Assembly (NCBI RefSeq): GCF_026151205.1
Contig: NC_087079.1
Span: forward strand, 11,956,635 to 12,020,634
Direction: 5' to 3'
DNA: 64,000 nt
Origin: Bolinopsis microptera
Lineage: Eukaryota > Ctenophora > Tentaculata > Lobata > Bolinopsidae
The position numbers were made by a program, and so were the translations under genes. Under the pieces are notes generated by a model. That model was not told where the DNA came from. It worked only from the letters and a program-made list of their open reading frames with translations, and made no database searches. Below, in pieces: positions 1 to 12,400 of this stretch (positions are counted from its first letter, which is position 1; every line of letters begins with the position of its first letter).

Positions 1-273
1 TCGCGCGAGACGTCGAAAGACGCAGCCATTTAGTACATTTCCATTTATTGAACCGAGTAGCGCCATATTTTAATTTGCTTACTAATTGCTGGTGCATACG
101 AAGTTTTGAGCGGCGTACAAACACTTACCGTATTATTTCTATAACGAATGCAAATACAAAGTTGCTTAAGTCAAGTGATAAGACGAATGGTTGTCTTCAA
201 TTGAACGCCCAAATTCCTGGCTTTAGAAGAAACTTGTTTTATTTAATAACCAGTAATTAAAAATATCAGGTAC
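1..273. other. Laminin intron, no feature seen
   Basis: No recognisable exon or repeat. The open frame at 48-260 has no family signal. Confidence 0.4.
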
Positions 274-447
274 CTGTACATCCCAGAGGGTTGCCAGCAG
301 AAAGACCGTAGTGCTCAGGTTTGCAGGTGTCACATTTAGCGGAGGGTTCAACATTAGCTTTGCAAATACAAGTTCCTGCCTGGACATCATCCTCTGTTAT
401 ACTAGCGCAAATCTCTGATGTAGTTCCAGCTTCGTTACAGTTACATG
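274..447 (-). CDS. Laminin beta-like exon 12: third LE repeat
   Basis: It encodes [20 protein letters not shown], then [20 protein letters not shown] and [13 protein letters not shown], which is LE repeat 3. Acceptor TTCCCAG and donor ACAG/GTACCT, phase 1. Further exons must lie left of the window; I see none in 1-273. Confidence 0.9.
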
Positions 448-3400
448 CTGGGAAGAACAGAGTCAGTAACTTGTTATTACTTCTTATTATTGTTAAATCT
501 AGGATAATATTTTACATATTCTATTACATCGTCACTGCATTCCACTAACCTACAGTAAAAGGACGTATTTTGAGATTCATTTCATCGATATATGCATGCT
601 CTGAGCGCTCTCTGACCATATTTTAAGTTGGTGATAATTTCGCATATTTTAGTAATCTCATTTCTAGCAACATTTAAAATATGGCAGGAAAGCGTGTTGG
701 GACTTTAAATTGTGTTATAAGAGTAAAAAAGGGGCTGACGATAGAGCGTGTAGTGTGGGACTCTAATGATATTACAATCTGTAAACCAATCAACCTATCA
801 TCTTACAGTCTGTCAGACAGATTACATTATACATACTAGCAAGGGGCAATAAGGCAATACAAGCTGATGGGGGCTGTTTGGTAGAATGTGTCCGGAGTGT
901 ACATCTGGAATGTGTCCTCACACGATAATTGATGGGCCCAGGGCCGGTAATCAGGTTTTCTAAAATGTAGAGAGGTATGTCCTGCATACCTTGCTCGGGG
1001 ACTGGAGCCTAAGTTTATTTATAGACATGATCCAGTTTAGCACAAATCTTATCACTATGATATAATCACAAAACTCATTATGTCTACGCGTAACCCAAAG
1101 CTTATCCCTAAACTTGCAGTCTTTTGCAGCGTTTCCTCGAAATATGAACGTGCCAATTACAATCTTAAGTTTCACCTAAAATCGGCGGATATTTTCAGGA
1201 AATTGAAATCTTGGAAACATGAGATGGGGAGCTCTTAGGAGAGTAAACTTTCAATAATTAGAGGTTTCAATTACTTTCAATAATTAGAGGTTGGGAGATT
1301 GGTGGCTGGAACCCCAGTAGCCCCAATAACCACTTATCATTTACTTAATCATGTGTTGTGCACAGGTCCGACCTTCAGAAATTACATTTGCAAGTTACAT
1401 TTAAGAAGTAAAAACCCAAATCTTCTTTTAAATGCAGGAGCAGCATTTAGATTAGATATTAAAGTTAAGTAACTAATATGCAGTATATATTTAGATTAGA
1501 TAAATTAAAGTTAAGTAACTAATATGCAGCATCGTGAGAATATCAGCTAGCCAACTTAATTTAGCATATTCAGGCAATTTGTGATTTATAGTGTTTTAAA
1601 GCAGGGAAATATGCCCATACTTACGTTGGCAGATATCAGTTTCTGCGAGCTCCTTGCCGTCCACCTGATAGTAACCGTACACACAGCGGTCACAGTGTGC
1701 TCCTGCTGTCGCATGCTCACATTCCATACATCGTCCACCGTCACCTGCACGACATTAGTTAGTCTCTGCATATTCTCTCTGTTTGGGCTACTCAAACAAC
1801 GAGGGATATTCATCAAAAGCAAAGATAATAGATGTGATGCACTATGTAGGATATTACTGATGAAACTATTTTCTACAATATCTGGTCTTAACCAGTAGTC
1901 ACTTTCTCTAGAAACAATACAGTAGCTTTGTATTGACAGTAACTAACAGACCAACTGGCTACAGACAACCTAACAAAATTTGACATAGTGACTACTGTTA
2001 GTTATACTGAGTACTACTAACTATACTGATAATTATAAATTTTATCCTTTAAATAATGTAGACGTTCTCATGATTGTCGTCAAAATAATCCTTATTAGGT
2101 TTAATAGAAAAACTACAAGTATGTATCAGCAATAAAGTCTTTTGCTTTCTTCAGTTAATTTTTAGCTGTAGTTGTGTGTTTTTATAGCTGTTGCCATGAT
2201 GGCAGTGATGGTTGCTATGGTTACAGGTAAGTTGTTGTCATGATGGCAGTGATGGTTGCTATGGTTACAGATAAGCTGAAACCATGATGGCAGTGATGGT
2301 TGTTATGGTTACAAATAAGCTGAAACCATGATGACAGTGATGGTTGCTATGGTTACCGACCTGTTTGTACGTAAAGCTGTTCATCAAACTCGCATCTGTC
2401 CGTGTGTCCGTTACAGGTGCACTCTGAAACATGAAATATTATAACGATGTTATAACAATGATATAATGTGGTAATATAATGTGGTAACCTGTTGTAAAAT
2501 ACTGTTATAATAGTCCCACACTGAGAAAGATTGTATGAGAGGGATCTAAAAGTTAGGAAATATCTAATGTCCTTGAAACTTTAACTATGACTTTAGATAA
2601 TTTCTCCGATCATGCTGAAGATGGGCGGGGCCAGGTCGGAGAATCTGTACATTCCGATCCCGTGAAACTATGCACATTCCGAAGTAGGGTGAATATTTCC
2701 GTTACACCCAACTCCTGTGTGTTAGCTGGGGCTAATTGGTAATTAATTAGGTACACAGTGCAGAAGTGAGTTGACAGATTAGAAAATGCACTCGATATAT
2801 TGGGGCGAGCAAGCTTGCATGGGTTTAGCAAGCAGACCATGCGTTAGACACTAAAATACAGGTTAAACTACATTAGGTGTGCAAACTTGCACAGAGTTAT
2901 TCTGTGTAATGAGCTTTACCCAACTTAGTGATATCATGATCAATAGTGGAATAGTGAACACTATCAAACCAGACAAAGAAAATACCTAGTATTAATAGTA
3001 GAAGTATTATTACTAGTGATAATAGTAGAAGTATATTACTAGTGATAATTTAGAGAAACATTCCGTCTACACCACCCAACTAAGTCTCCATAATATAATT
3101 TATTGTAATATATATAACTCATTACTGTAAAGACTACACACACCATTCAATAGTTTCTAATCTTAGACCTCATATCACTTGTAATCTCTAATCTTACACG
3201 ATTTCATGAATCGTTTTACACTCTCAGCTGATAGCTTATTACGTTTAAATAAGCAGAACCTTGCTTATTAGATTACAAAATCTGGGAGAATCTAATTAAG
3301 GAGGAAGACAGGGTCCCTGAACACAAGAATCAGGGAGCATGTTTGAGTGATGTTTGTGCAGGAATGTACAAGTTACACTCACCGCAACATGTCAGATACT

Positions 3401-6400
3401 CGCAGAATCCTTAAGATAAGGTTTACAAGCTTTTAAGCCAAAGTCTTCTAGACTTTCTGTTGTGGTTAATATAAGGAGAGGAGTGTGTAGATATACACGT
3501 TGGGATCTAGTAGCTAGTAGTAGTGTCCTACTGTAGTGGCTCATCAGTGGAACTAAAGTATTTTAGAGAGGGGTGTACTGGCACAATTCACTGTTCTAGA
3601 CAATTCACTATTCCACTGTCAGGATTGGTCACAATAGAAAATTAACAGAAAATCATTTGAATGCTGGTGGGTGGGGGGGGGGGGGGGGGGGGTACTGTAG
3701 ACAGTCTGTATCTCTCTGTCTGTATCTCTCTCAGGTAGAGGAGATCCCACTAATTGATAATGAATTGTGACAGAAAGTCAGTAAAACTGAGACTGATAGA
3801 TTGAGTGGTATCACATACTAGTTAAACAGGTGGGGTAGAGTCTAGACTAGCACAGCAGATGCGTACAGATCATTTGCTTAAATCCAGGAAACTGATAAAA
3901 ATTATTCCAAGAAGGACACTGTGTCTCAACTCTGCCCAGATTATTATCAAAAACGTTTTTAAATAAGTCTTTGCATAAGTATGCAAAAATTTCTGAATCT
4001 AATGTAATTATGCTGATATCTAAATAAAATGAATGTTTTAACACTCAATGCAAACAAATGTTTCTAAATATAAACATATAGGCTGCAGGTAAATATTGGG
4101 TAAATGTAACAGAAATAGGCTGCAGAATGTGAAAATCGTTTACAGCCCCTGAATCCAGTAAACTCCTAACCAAACATTTCTTTTCAGGCAAAATCATCAA
4201 CTTCTCCTCCTTTTATTGGCCATACAGTAACGTGTAAAAAGAGGAGGTTTACTTGTGGTAGTACCGTTTAAAAAGAAGAGGTTTACTTGTGGTAGAACCG
4301 TGTAAAAAGAAGAGGTTTACTTGTGGTAGTGCCGTTTAAAAAGAAGAGGTTTACTTGTGGTAGTACCGTGTAAAAAGAAGAGGTTTACTTGTGGTAGTGC
4401 CGTTTAAAAAGAGAGGTTTACTTGTGGTAGTACCGTGTAAAAAGAAGAGGTTTACTTGTGGTAGTGCCGTTTAAAAAGAAGAGGTTTACTTGTGGTAGTA
4501 CCGTGTAAAAAGAAGAGGTTTACTTGTGGTAGTGCCGTTTAAAAAGAGAGGTTTACTTGTGGTAGTACCATGTAAAAAGAAGAGGTTTACTTGTGGTAGT
4601 ACCGTGTAAAAAGAAGAGGTTTACTTGAGGTAGTACCGTGTAAAAAGAAGAGGTTTACTTGTTGTAGTACCGTGTAAAAAGAAGAGGTTTACTTGTGGTA
4701 GTACCGTGTAAAAAGAAGAGGTTTACTTGTGGTAGTACCGTGTAAAAAGAAGAGGTTTACTTGTGGTAGTACCGTGTAAAAAGAAGAGGTTTACTTGAGG
4801 TAGTACCGTGTAAAAAAAGAGGTTTACTTGAGGTAGTACCGTGTAAAAAGAAGAGGTTTACTTGTAGTAGTACCGTGTAAAAAGAAGAGGTTTACTTGTG
4901 GTAGTGCCGTTTAAAAAGAAGAGGTTTACTTGTGGTAGTACCGTGTAAAAAGAAGAGGTTTACTTGTGGTAGTACCGTGTAAAAAGAAGAGGTTTACTTG
5001 TGGTAGTACCAGGTAAAAAGAAGAGGTTTACTTGTGGTAGTACCGTGTAAAAAGAAGAGGTTTACTTGTGGTAGTGCCGTTTAAAAAGAAGAGGTTTACT
5101 TGTGGTAGTACCGTGTAAAAAGAAGAGGATTACTTGTGGTAGTAGCGTGTAAAAAGAAGAGGTTTACTTGTGGTAGTACCGTGTAAAAAGAAGAGGTTTA
5201 CTTGTGGTAGTACCGTGTAAAAAGAAGAGGTTTACTTGTTGGAGTACCGTGTAAAAAGAAGAGGTTTACTTGTGGTAGTACCGTGTAAAAAGAAGAGGTT
5301 TACTTGTGGTAGTGCCATTTAAAAAGAAGAGGTTTACTTGTGGTAGTGCCGTTTAAAAAGAAGAGGTTTACTCGTGGTAGTACCGTGTAAAAAGAAGAGG
5401 TTTACTTGTGGTAGTGCCGTTTAAAAAGAAGAGGTTTACTTGAGGTAGTACCGTGTAAAAAGAAGAGGTTTACTTGTAGTAGTGCCGTTTAAAAAGAAGA
5501 GGTTTACTTGTGGTAGTACCGTGTAAAAAGAAGAGGTTTACTTGTGGTAGTGCCGTTTAAAAAGAAGAGGTTTACTTGAGGTAGTACCGTGTAAAAAGAA
5601 GAGGTTTACTTGTAGTAGTACCGTGTAAAAAGAAGAGGTTTACTTGTGGTAGTACCGTGTAAAAAGAAGAGGTTTACTTGTGGTAGTACCGTGTAAAAAG
5701 AAGAGGTTTACTTGTGGTAGTGCCGTTTAAAAAGAAGAGGTTTACTTGTGGTAGTGCCGTTTAAAAAGAAGAGGTTTACTTGTGGTAGTACCGTGTAAAA
5801 AGAAGAGGTTTACTTGTGGTAGTGCCGTTTAAAAAGAAGAGGTCTACTTGTGGTAGTAACGTGTAAAAAGAAGAGGTTTACTTGTGGTAGTAACGTGTAA
5901 AAAGAAGAGGTTTACTTGTGGTAGTAACGTGTAAAAAAAGAAGAGGTTTACTTGTGGTAGTACCGTGTAAAAAGAGAGAGGTTTACTTGTGGTAGTACCG
6001 TGTAAAAAGAAGAGGTTTACTTGTGGTAGTGCCGTTTAAAAAGAAGAGGTTTACTTGTGGTAGTACCGTGTATAAAGAAGAGGTTTACTTGTGGTAGTAG
6101 CGTGTAAAAAGAAGAGGTTTACTTGTGGTAGTAACGTGTAAAAAGAAGAGGTTTACTTGTGGTAGTAACGTGTAAAAAGAAGAGGTTTACTTGAGGTAGT
6201 ACCGTGTAAAAAGAAGAGGTTTACTTGTGGTAGTACCGTTAAAAAAAAGAGGTTTACTTGTGGTAGTGCCGTGTAAAAAAAGAAGAGGTTTACTTGTGGT
6301 AGTACCGTTTAAAAAGAAGAGGTTTACTTGTGGTAGTAGCGTGTAAAAAGAAGAGGTTTACTTGTGGTAGTACCGTTTAAAAAGAAGAGGTTTACTTGAG

Positions 6401-9400
6401 GTAGTACCGTGTAAAAAGAAGAGGTTTACTTGTGGTAGTACCGTTTAAAAAAAAGAGGTTTACTTGTGGTAGTACCGTGTAAAAAGAAGAGGTTTACTTG
6501 TGGTAGTAACGTGTAAAAAGAAGAGGTTTACTTGTTGTAGTACCGTGTAAAAAGAAGAGGTTTACTTGTGGTAGTACCGTGTAAAAAAAGAAGAGGTTTA
6601 CTTGTGGTAGTACCGTTTAAAAAGAAGAGGTTTACTTGTGGTAGTAGCGTGTAAAAAGAAGAGGTTTACTTGTGTAGTACGTGTAAAAAGAAGAGGTTTA
6701 CTTGTGGTAGTAGCGTGTAAAAAGAAGAGGTTTACTTGTGGTAGTAGCGTGTATAAAGAAGAGGTTTACTTGTGGTAGTAGCGTGTAAAAAGAAGAGGTT
6801 TACTTGTGGTAGTAGCGTGTAAAAAGAAGAGGTTTACTTGTGGTAGTACCGTGTAAAAAGAAGAGGTTTACTTGTGGTAGTACCGTGTAAAAAGAAGAGG
6901 TTTACTTGTGGTAGTACCGTGTAAAAAGAAGAGGTTTACTTGTGGTAGTACCGTGTAAAAAGAAGAGGTTTACTTGTGGTAGTGCCGTTTAAAAAGAAGA
7001 GGTTTACTTGAGGTAGTACCGTGTAAAAAGAAGAGGTTTACTTGTGGTAGTGCCGTTTAAAAAGAAGAGGTTTACTTGTGGTAGTACCGTGTAAAAAGAA
7101 GAGGTTTACTTGTGGTAGTGCCGTTTAAAAAGAAGAGGTTTACTTGTGGTAGTGCCGTTTAAAAAGAAGAGGTTTACTTGTGGTAGTACCGTGTAAAAAG
7201 AAGAGGTTTACTTGTGGTAGTGCCGTTTAAAAAGAAGAGGTTTACTTGTGGTATACGTCAGCTGGAAGCCTTAAAAAGAAAGAGATCTCGGATCACGTGA
7301 TGAGAAGTACAGTGACCAGTAGTTACTACACCACTACTGTAGTGGTGTAGTAGTAGCTACTACTACCACACCGGCTACCTTGACATTACACAATTAACTA
7401 GATGACATATCACAGAGCACTTACTGAAACAGGTTGATGAAGTGAGGGGATATAATTATACTACTTGTTCTTATTAACAATCATTACGTACTACACTGTT
7501 ACAGGAACAATACTTTCTTCAGTTAGTTCACGTTTTCAGTCTTTTCGTTTCGCTCCTATTCAGCTTCAGCCTAAAACCCTTGCACTATCCTAACCTTTGA
7601 ATGATAGGGGACGGGGGGGGGGGGGGGGGGGCGGGTACTCTTGGGGGGGGGGGGGGGGGGGGGGGGGTACTACTGGGGGGAGGGAGGCGGGTACTACCTT
7701 GCACTATCCTAACGTTTGAATGGAGGGGGTACTCCTGGGGGGGGGGGGGGGGGTACTCCCGTATGGGAGTACTCCTGGGGACGCTGTAGTACCCCAAACA
7801 ACTCTACTAACTATTACTAAGTACTCTGTTACTAACTATAGCTATTTACTATTATTAACTAACTATAATAACTTAATAATATAACTAAGTAATATATTAT
7901 ATAATTAGTAGTGTAACCTGTCCTAATACCCAGTCAGCAGTATGTAATCCTTGGTCTGTATTACTAAAGTAATCATGATACCACTATTCAGCATTATATA
8001 CCATAATATCAGTTAATTAGTAAAGTTCCTCCTCTAACTTGCCTAGTAGAACACATTAACAGGACTGTAGTCTATAATAAACAAGCACCAGCACACAGTT
8101 GCAGTAGTTCATGTTATTATCTAACCCTTGTAAACTAGATAAAATCTTTGATTCCTTGTATTGGTCAATTAGGGGGTAATTAAAGAGAAATTATAAGTGA
8201 CCAGTGATTAGTGGCCGATTAGGTAGTACTACAGTAGGTAGAAAAGTAGGTACTGTATTAGTAGAGCTCTGCGGGTTACTACGCTAGTTTTCCAGCCAGC
8301 TATTAGAATACTGGTCGTGAAGCAAAGATTTGTAGTAGTAGTTTGTAGTAATAGTTTGTAGTATTAGTTTGTAGTATTGGTTTGTAGTATTAGTTTGTAG
8401 TATTAGTTTGTAGCATTAGTTTGTAGTATTAGTTTGTAGTATTAGTTTGTAGTAATAGTTTGTAGTATTAGTTTGTAGTATTAGTTTGTAGCAGTAGTTT
8501 GTAGTATTAGTTTGTAGTATTAGTTTGTAGGGGGGGGGGGGGGGGGGGTGTTATGTCCGTCTATGTCCGCCTATGTCCTGTCCTTTTTGGATTCTATGAG
8601 ACAACGGACGTGTTTTTTGGGACATTGGCGGACTCGGACGGACATTGGCGGACTCGGACGGACATTGGCGGACTCGGACGGACATTGGCGGACCCAGACG
8701 GACATTGGCGGACTTGGATGGACATTGGTGGACATTAGCGGACATTGGTGGACATTAGCGGACAAACATTTTGAGGACTGAAGAGTACTGAAGAGTACTG
8801 AAGAGTACTGAGGAGGATGGCTGAGAAGGATGGCTGAGGAGGATGGCTGAGGAGGATGACTGAGGAGGATGACTGAGGAGGATGACTGAGAGGGAGGAGA
8901 AGGATCAGGAAGACCCAGGAGGAGGAGGAGGAGGAGGACCCAGAAGGAGGACCTAGGAGGAGGAGGAGGAGAACTGAGGAGGATGACTCAGGAGGAGGAG
9001 GACTCAGGAGGAGGACTGAGGAGGACTGAGAAGGGGGAGGACTGAGGAGGATCGCTGAGGAGGATGGCTGAGGAGGATGACTGAGAGGGAGGAGGAGGAG
9101 GAAGAGGAGGAAGAGGACTGAGGAGGAGGAGGAGGAGGAGAAGGACTGAGGAGGAGAAGGAGGACCCATGAGGAGGAGAACCCAGGAGGAGGAGGACCCA
9201 GGAAAAGGCCCCAGGAGGAGGAGGAGGACTGGGGAGGAGGAGAACTGTTGAGGACTGATGAGGAGGACTGAGGACGAGGAGGAAGAGTAGGAGGAGGACT
9301 GAGGAGGGGAGGAGGAAGGGGACTGGGGAGGATCAGGAAGACCCAGGAGGACCCAGGAGGAGGAGGAGGAGGAGGACCCAGGAGGAGGAGGAGGACTGAG

Positions 9401-12400
9401 GAGGACTGAGGAGGAGGACTGACGATGACTGAGAAGGAGGAGGACTGAGGAGTACTGAGGAGGATGGCTGAGGAGGATGGCTGGGGAGGATGGCTGAGGA
9501 GGATGACTGAGGAGGATGACTGAGAGGGAGGAGGAGGAGGACTCAGGAGGAGGACTCAGAAGGAAGAGGAGGAGGACTCAGGAGGAGGACTTAGGAGAAA
9601 TGAGAAGGAGGACTGAGGAGAACTGAGGAGGAGGAGGAGGAGGAGGAGGACTGAATAGGAGGAGGAGAAGGAGGGGGCATAGGTGCAGATTTCGTTTTGA
9701 GGTGAACTTTTAAGTTCCCGAGAAATTTTCTTAAGTTTGCTTTTTTTTTCCTCCTCGGGCACATTCGTAACCTACGGGCCAGGTAAACCTAAACTACATA
9801 TTGACCGTTATGTACGTCGGTATCTGTTGAGGAGCCAAATCATCTGAAAAGCCCTTAACCTATATTTTGCTCAGGCACGTAGCCAGGATTTTTCTTTGGG
9901 GGGGGGGGGGGGGGGGCTGTCGGCGAGCGAAGCTGCAGGCTGTGGCAGGGGTCTGGGGGCGCGGCCCCCAGCGGGGTCCAGGTAAGGGGCGGACCACATT
10001 GGCGGGGGCTAGGGGGGCGCAGCCCCCCGGAAAAATTTTGCGAAATAGGGTGTTTTAGGCTAAATTGAAAGTTTAATGAATTTACAAAAATGTATGGTTT
10101 GGCATAATCATTGCCTACAATCCTGACCTGAGTAATTTACCCCTTTGAGACTTTATTTTGGGTTGAAAATTAAGTTTATCGAGAGGAAGTGAAAAATCTC
10201 TGGTTCAAATTTGGATTTGAAGCCATGTTTAATGTCAATTTTTTGCGCAGAAAGCGTTCGATTTTAGGGGAAAATATTTATGTTTGCTTTTAATTTTTAT
10301 GGTGCCGACGGCACCTGAAATCGACGAAATCTGCAGGGGTGGGAGGGGGACTGGGAGAGGACTGGGGAGAAGGAGGACTGATGAGAAGGATCAGGAGGAG
10401 GACCCAGGAGGATCAGGAAGAGGACTGAGGACCGAGGAGGAAGAGGAGGAGGATGAAGAGGAGGAGGACCCAGGAGGAGGAGGACTGAGGAGGAGGACTG
10501 AGGAGGACTGAGGAGGACTGAGGAGGACTGAGGAGGATGGCTGAGGAGGATGACTGAGAGGGAAGAGGAGGAGGAGGACTGAGGAGGAGGACTGAATAGG
10601 AGGAGGAGGAGGGGGACTGGGGGAGGACTGAGGAGGAGGATGGAGGACTGAGGAGAAGGATGAGGAGGAGGACTGAGGAGGACTGAGGAGGACTGAGGAC
10701 TGAGGAGGAAGAGGAGGAGGATGAAGAGGAGGAGGAGGACCCAGGAGGAGGACTCAGGAGGAGGACTCAGACCCAGGAGGAGGAGGACTGTTGAGGACTG
10801 ATGAGGAGGACTGAGGACGAGGAGGAGGAGTAGGAGGAGGACTGAGGAGGGGAGGAGGAAAAGGACTGAGGAAGATCAGGAAGACCCAGGGGGAGGGGGA
10901 GGAAGAGTAGGAGGAGGAAGCATCTAAATGTTATTTCCATTTTTGTCCGTTTTTGTCCATTTTTGTCCGCTCTATTTTTTGTCCGTTTTGAAATTAATAT
11001 AGGGTACCGAACGGACACAAAACATGATCCCCCTATAACAGCAAAAATTGAACATTTTATTTAGCAATTTAGGTGTCCATTAATGTCCGCCTATGTCCGC
11101 CTATGTCCGCCTATGTCCGCCTATGTCCGCCTATGTCCGCCTATGTCCGTCTATGTCCGCCTATGTCCTGTCCTTTTTGGATTCTATGAGACAAGCGGAC
11201 ATAGACGGACGTGACACCCCCCCCCCCCCCCCCCTTTGTAGTATAAGTATGTAGTATTAGTTTGTAGTATTAGTTTGTAGTATTAGTTTGTAGTATTAGT
11301 TTGTAGTATTAGTTTGTAGTATTAGTTTGTAGTATTAGTTTGTAGTATTAGTTTGTAGTATTAGTTTGTAGTTAATGAGTTTAGATTGAAATTGGCTAAT
11401 CTCCTCTGAATTGAATACAAATAACACACGTTAGTGCCGACGTTTCGCCTCCATGGCTTCTTCAAGGCGGAACAAAAACTTTGTTACATAGTGACCTGGT
11501 AAATATCCAAATTAATACATAAAACTCTGAGAAACATTAAAAATAAAATGGGAAGATTCTAAGCGGTAGAAAATTTTTCAAAGCAAAAGATAGATGTTAG
11601 GCCAAAGAATCTAGAACTGTCCAATATTTGAGAGCTAGACCAACGTACACAAACCAGCAACAAAAATAGCTTCCTACTTTGTTGCTGGTTTGTGTACGTT
11701 GGTCTAGCTCTCAAATATTGGACAGTTCTAGATTCTTTGGCCTAACATCTATCTTTTGCTTTGAAAAATTTTCTACCGCTTAGAATCTTCCCATTTTATT
11801 TTTAATGTTTCTCAGAGTTTTATGTATTAATTTGGATATTTACCAGGTCACTATGTAACAAAGTTTTTGTTCCGCCTTGAAGAAGCCATGGAGGCGAAAT
11901 GTCGGCACTAACGTGTGTTATTTGTATTCAATTCAGAGGAGATTAGCCAATTTCAATCTAAACTTATAATGATAGACCCTCTGACAAGGGTGTAGAGCAT
12001 ATAATTTCATTTCTTAATTTTAATTCTAATATTTCATGTTTTATTCCTGGACGGCTTCAAATAAACTCATACTAATTTCACAAAGCATTGCCTACAAGTT
12101 TCAACACTTCAAGTTCACACCTATTAGTAATACCTCCCCTACGAATTCATTCTCAGAAACCTTAAGACTAAGTACCTACCTTCACCTTTCACCGTCCTAA
12201 CACTATCTTAACATCAGCCAATGACAATTGAGAAACACGACTCACATGACACTACTTTCGTCTTTCACCTCCATAGCCGTCCGTGGCTACGATTGTAAAA
12301 TAAGTCTGTCTGAACCGTTTTGAGAGATACAAATGAAATTGTGTTTAGTTCCCATATTCTAAAAAGCCTTTGTTGACTTTACCTTTCAAGAAGTCAAACT

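Larger units (their letters stand above)
8531..11234. mobile_element. G-run TIR element 1 with GGA-rich interior
   Basis: The left end is a G-run followed by TGTTATGTCCGTCTATGTCC. The right end, read inverted, is a G-run followed by TGTCACGTCCGTCTATGTCC, so the ends form terminal inverted repeats. TTTGTAG flanks both sides (8524-8530, 11235-11241); because it is also the unit of the host minisatellite, it is weak as a target duplication. The interior has a 20-bp tandem repeat, GGA-rich DNA, a small nested insertion and a 10-bp tandem repeat, with no transposase. It is non-autonomous. Confidence 0.7.

Noticed and set aside
3670..3692. G-run as a telomere-like or assembly-gap signal
   Set aside because: Pure G without a telomeric unit; several G-runs here mark ends of TIR elements or follow repeats.
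4226..7256. Regularly spaced 34-bp repeats resembling a CRISPR array
   Set aside because: Units are contiguous with no unique spacers, there are no cas genes, and the setting is an animal intron.
8735..11018. Several open frames in the GGA-rich region and the 20-bp repeat
   Set aside because: Low-complexity translations of tandem repeats, present in more than one frame.
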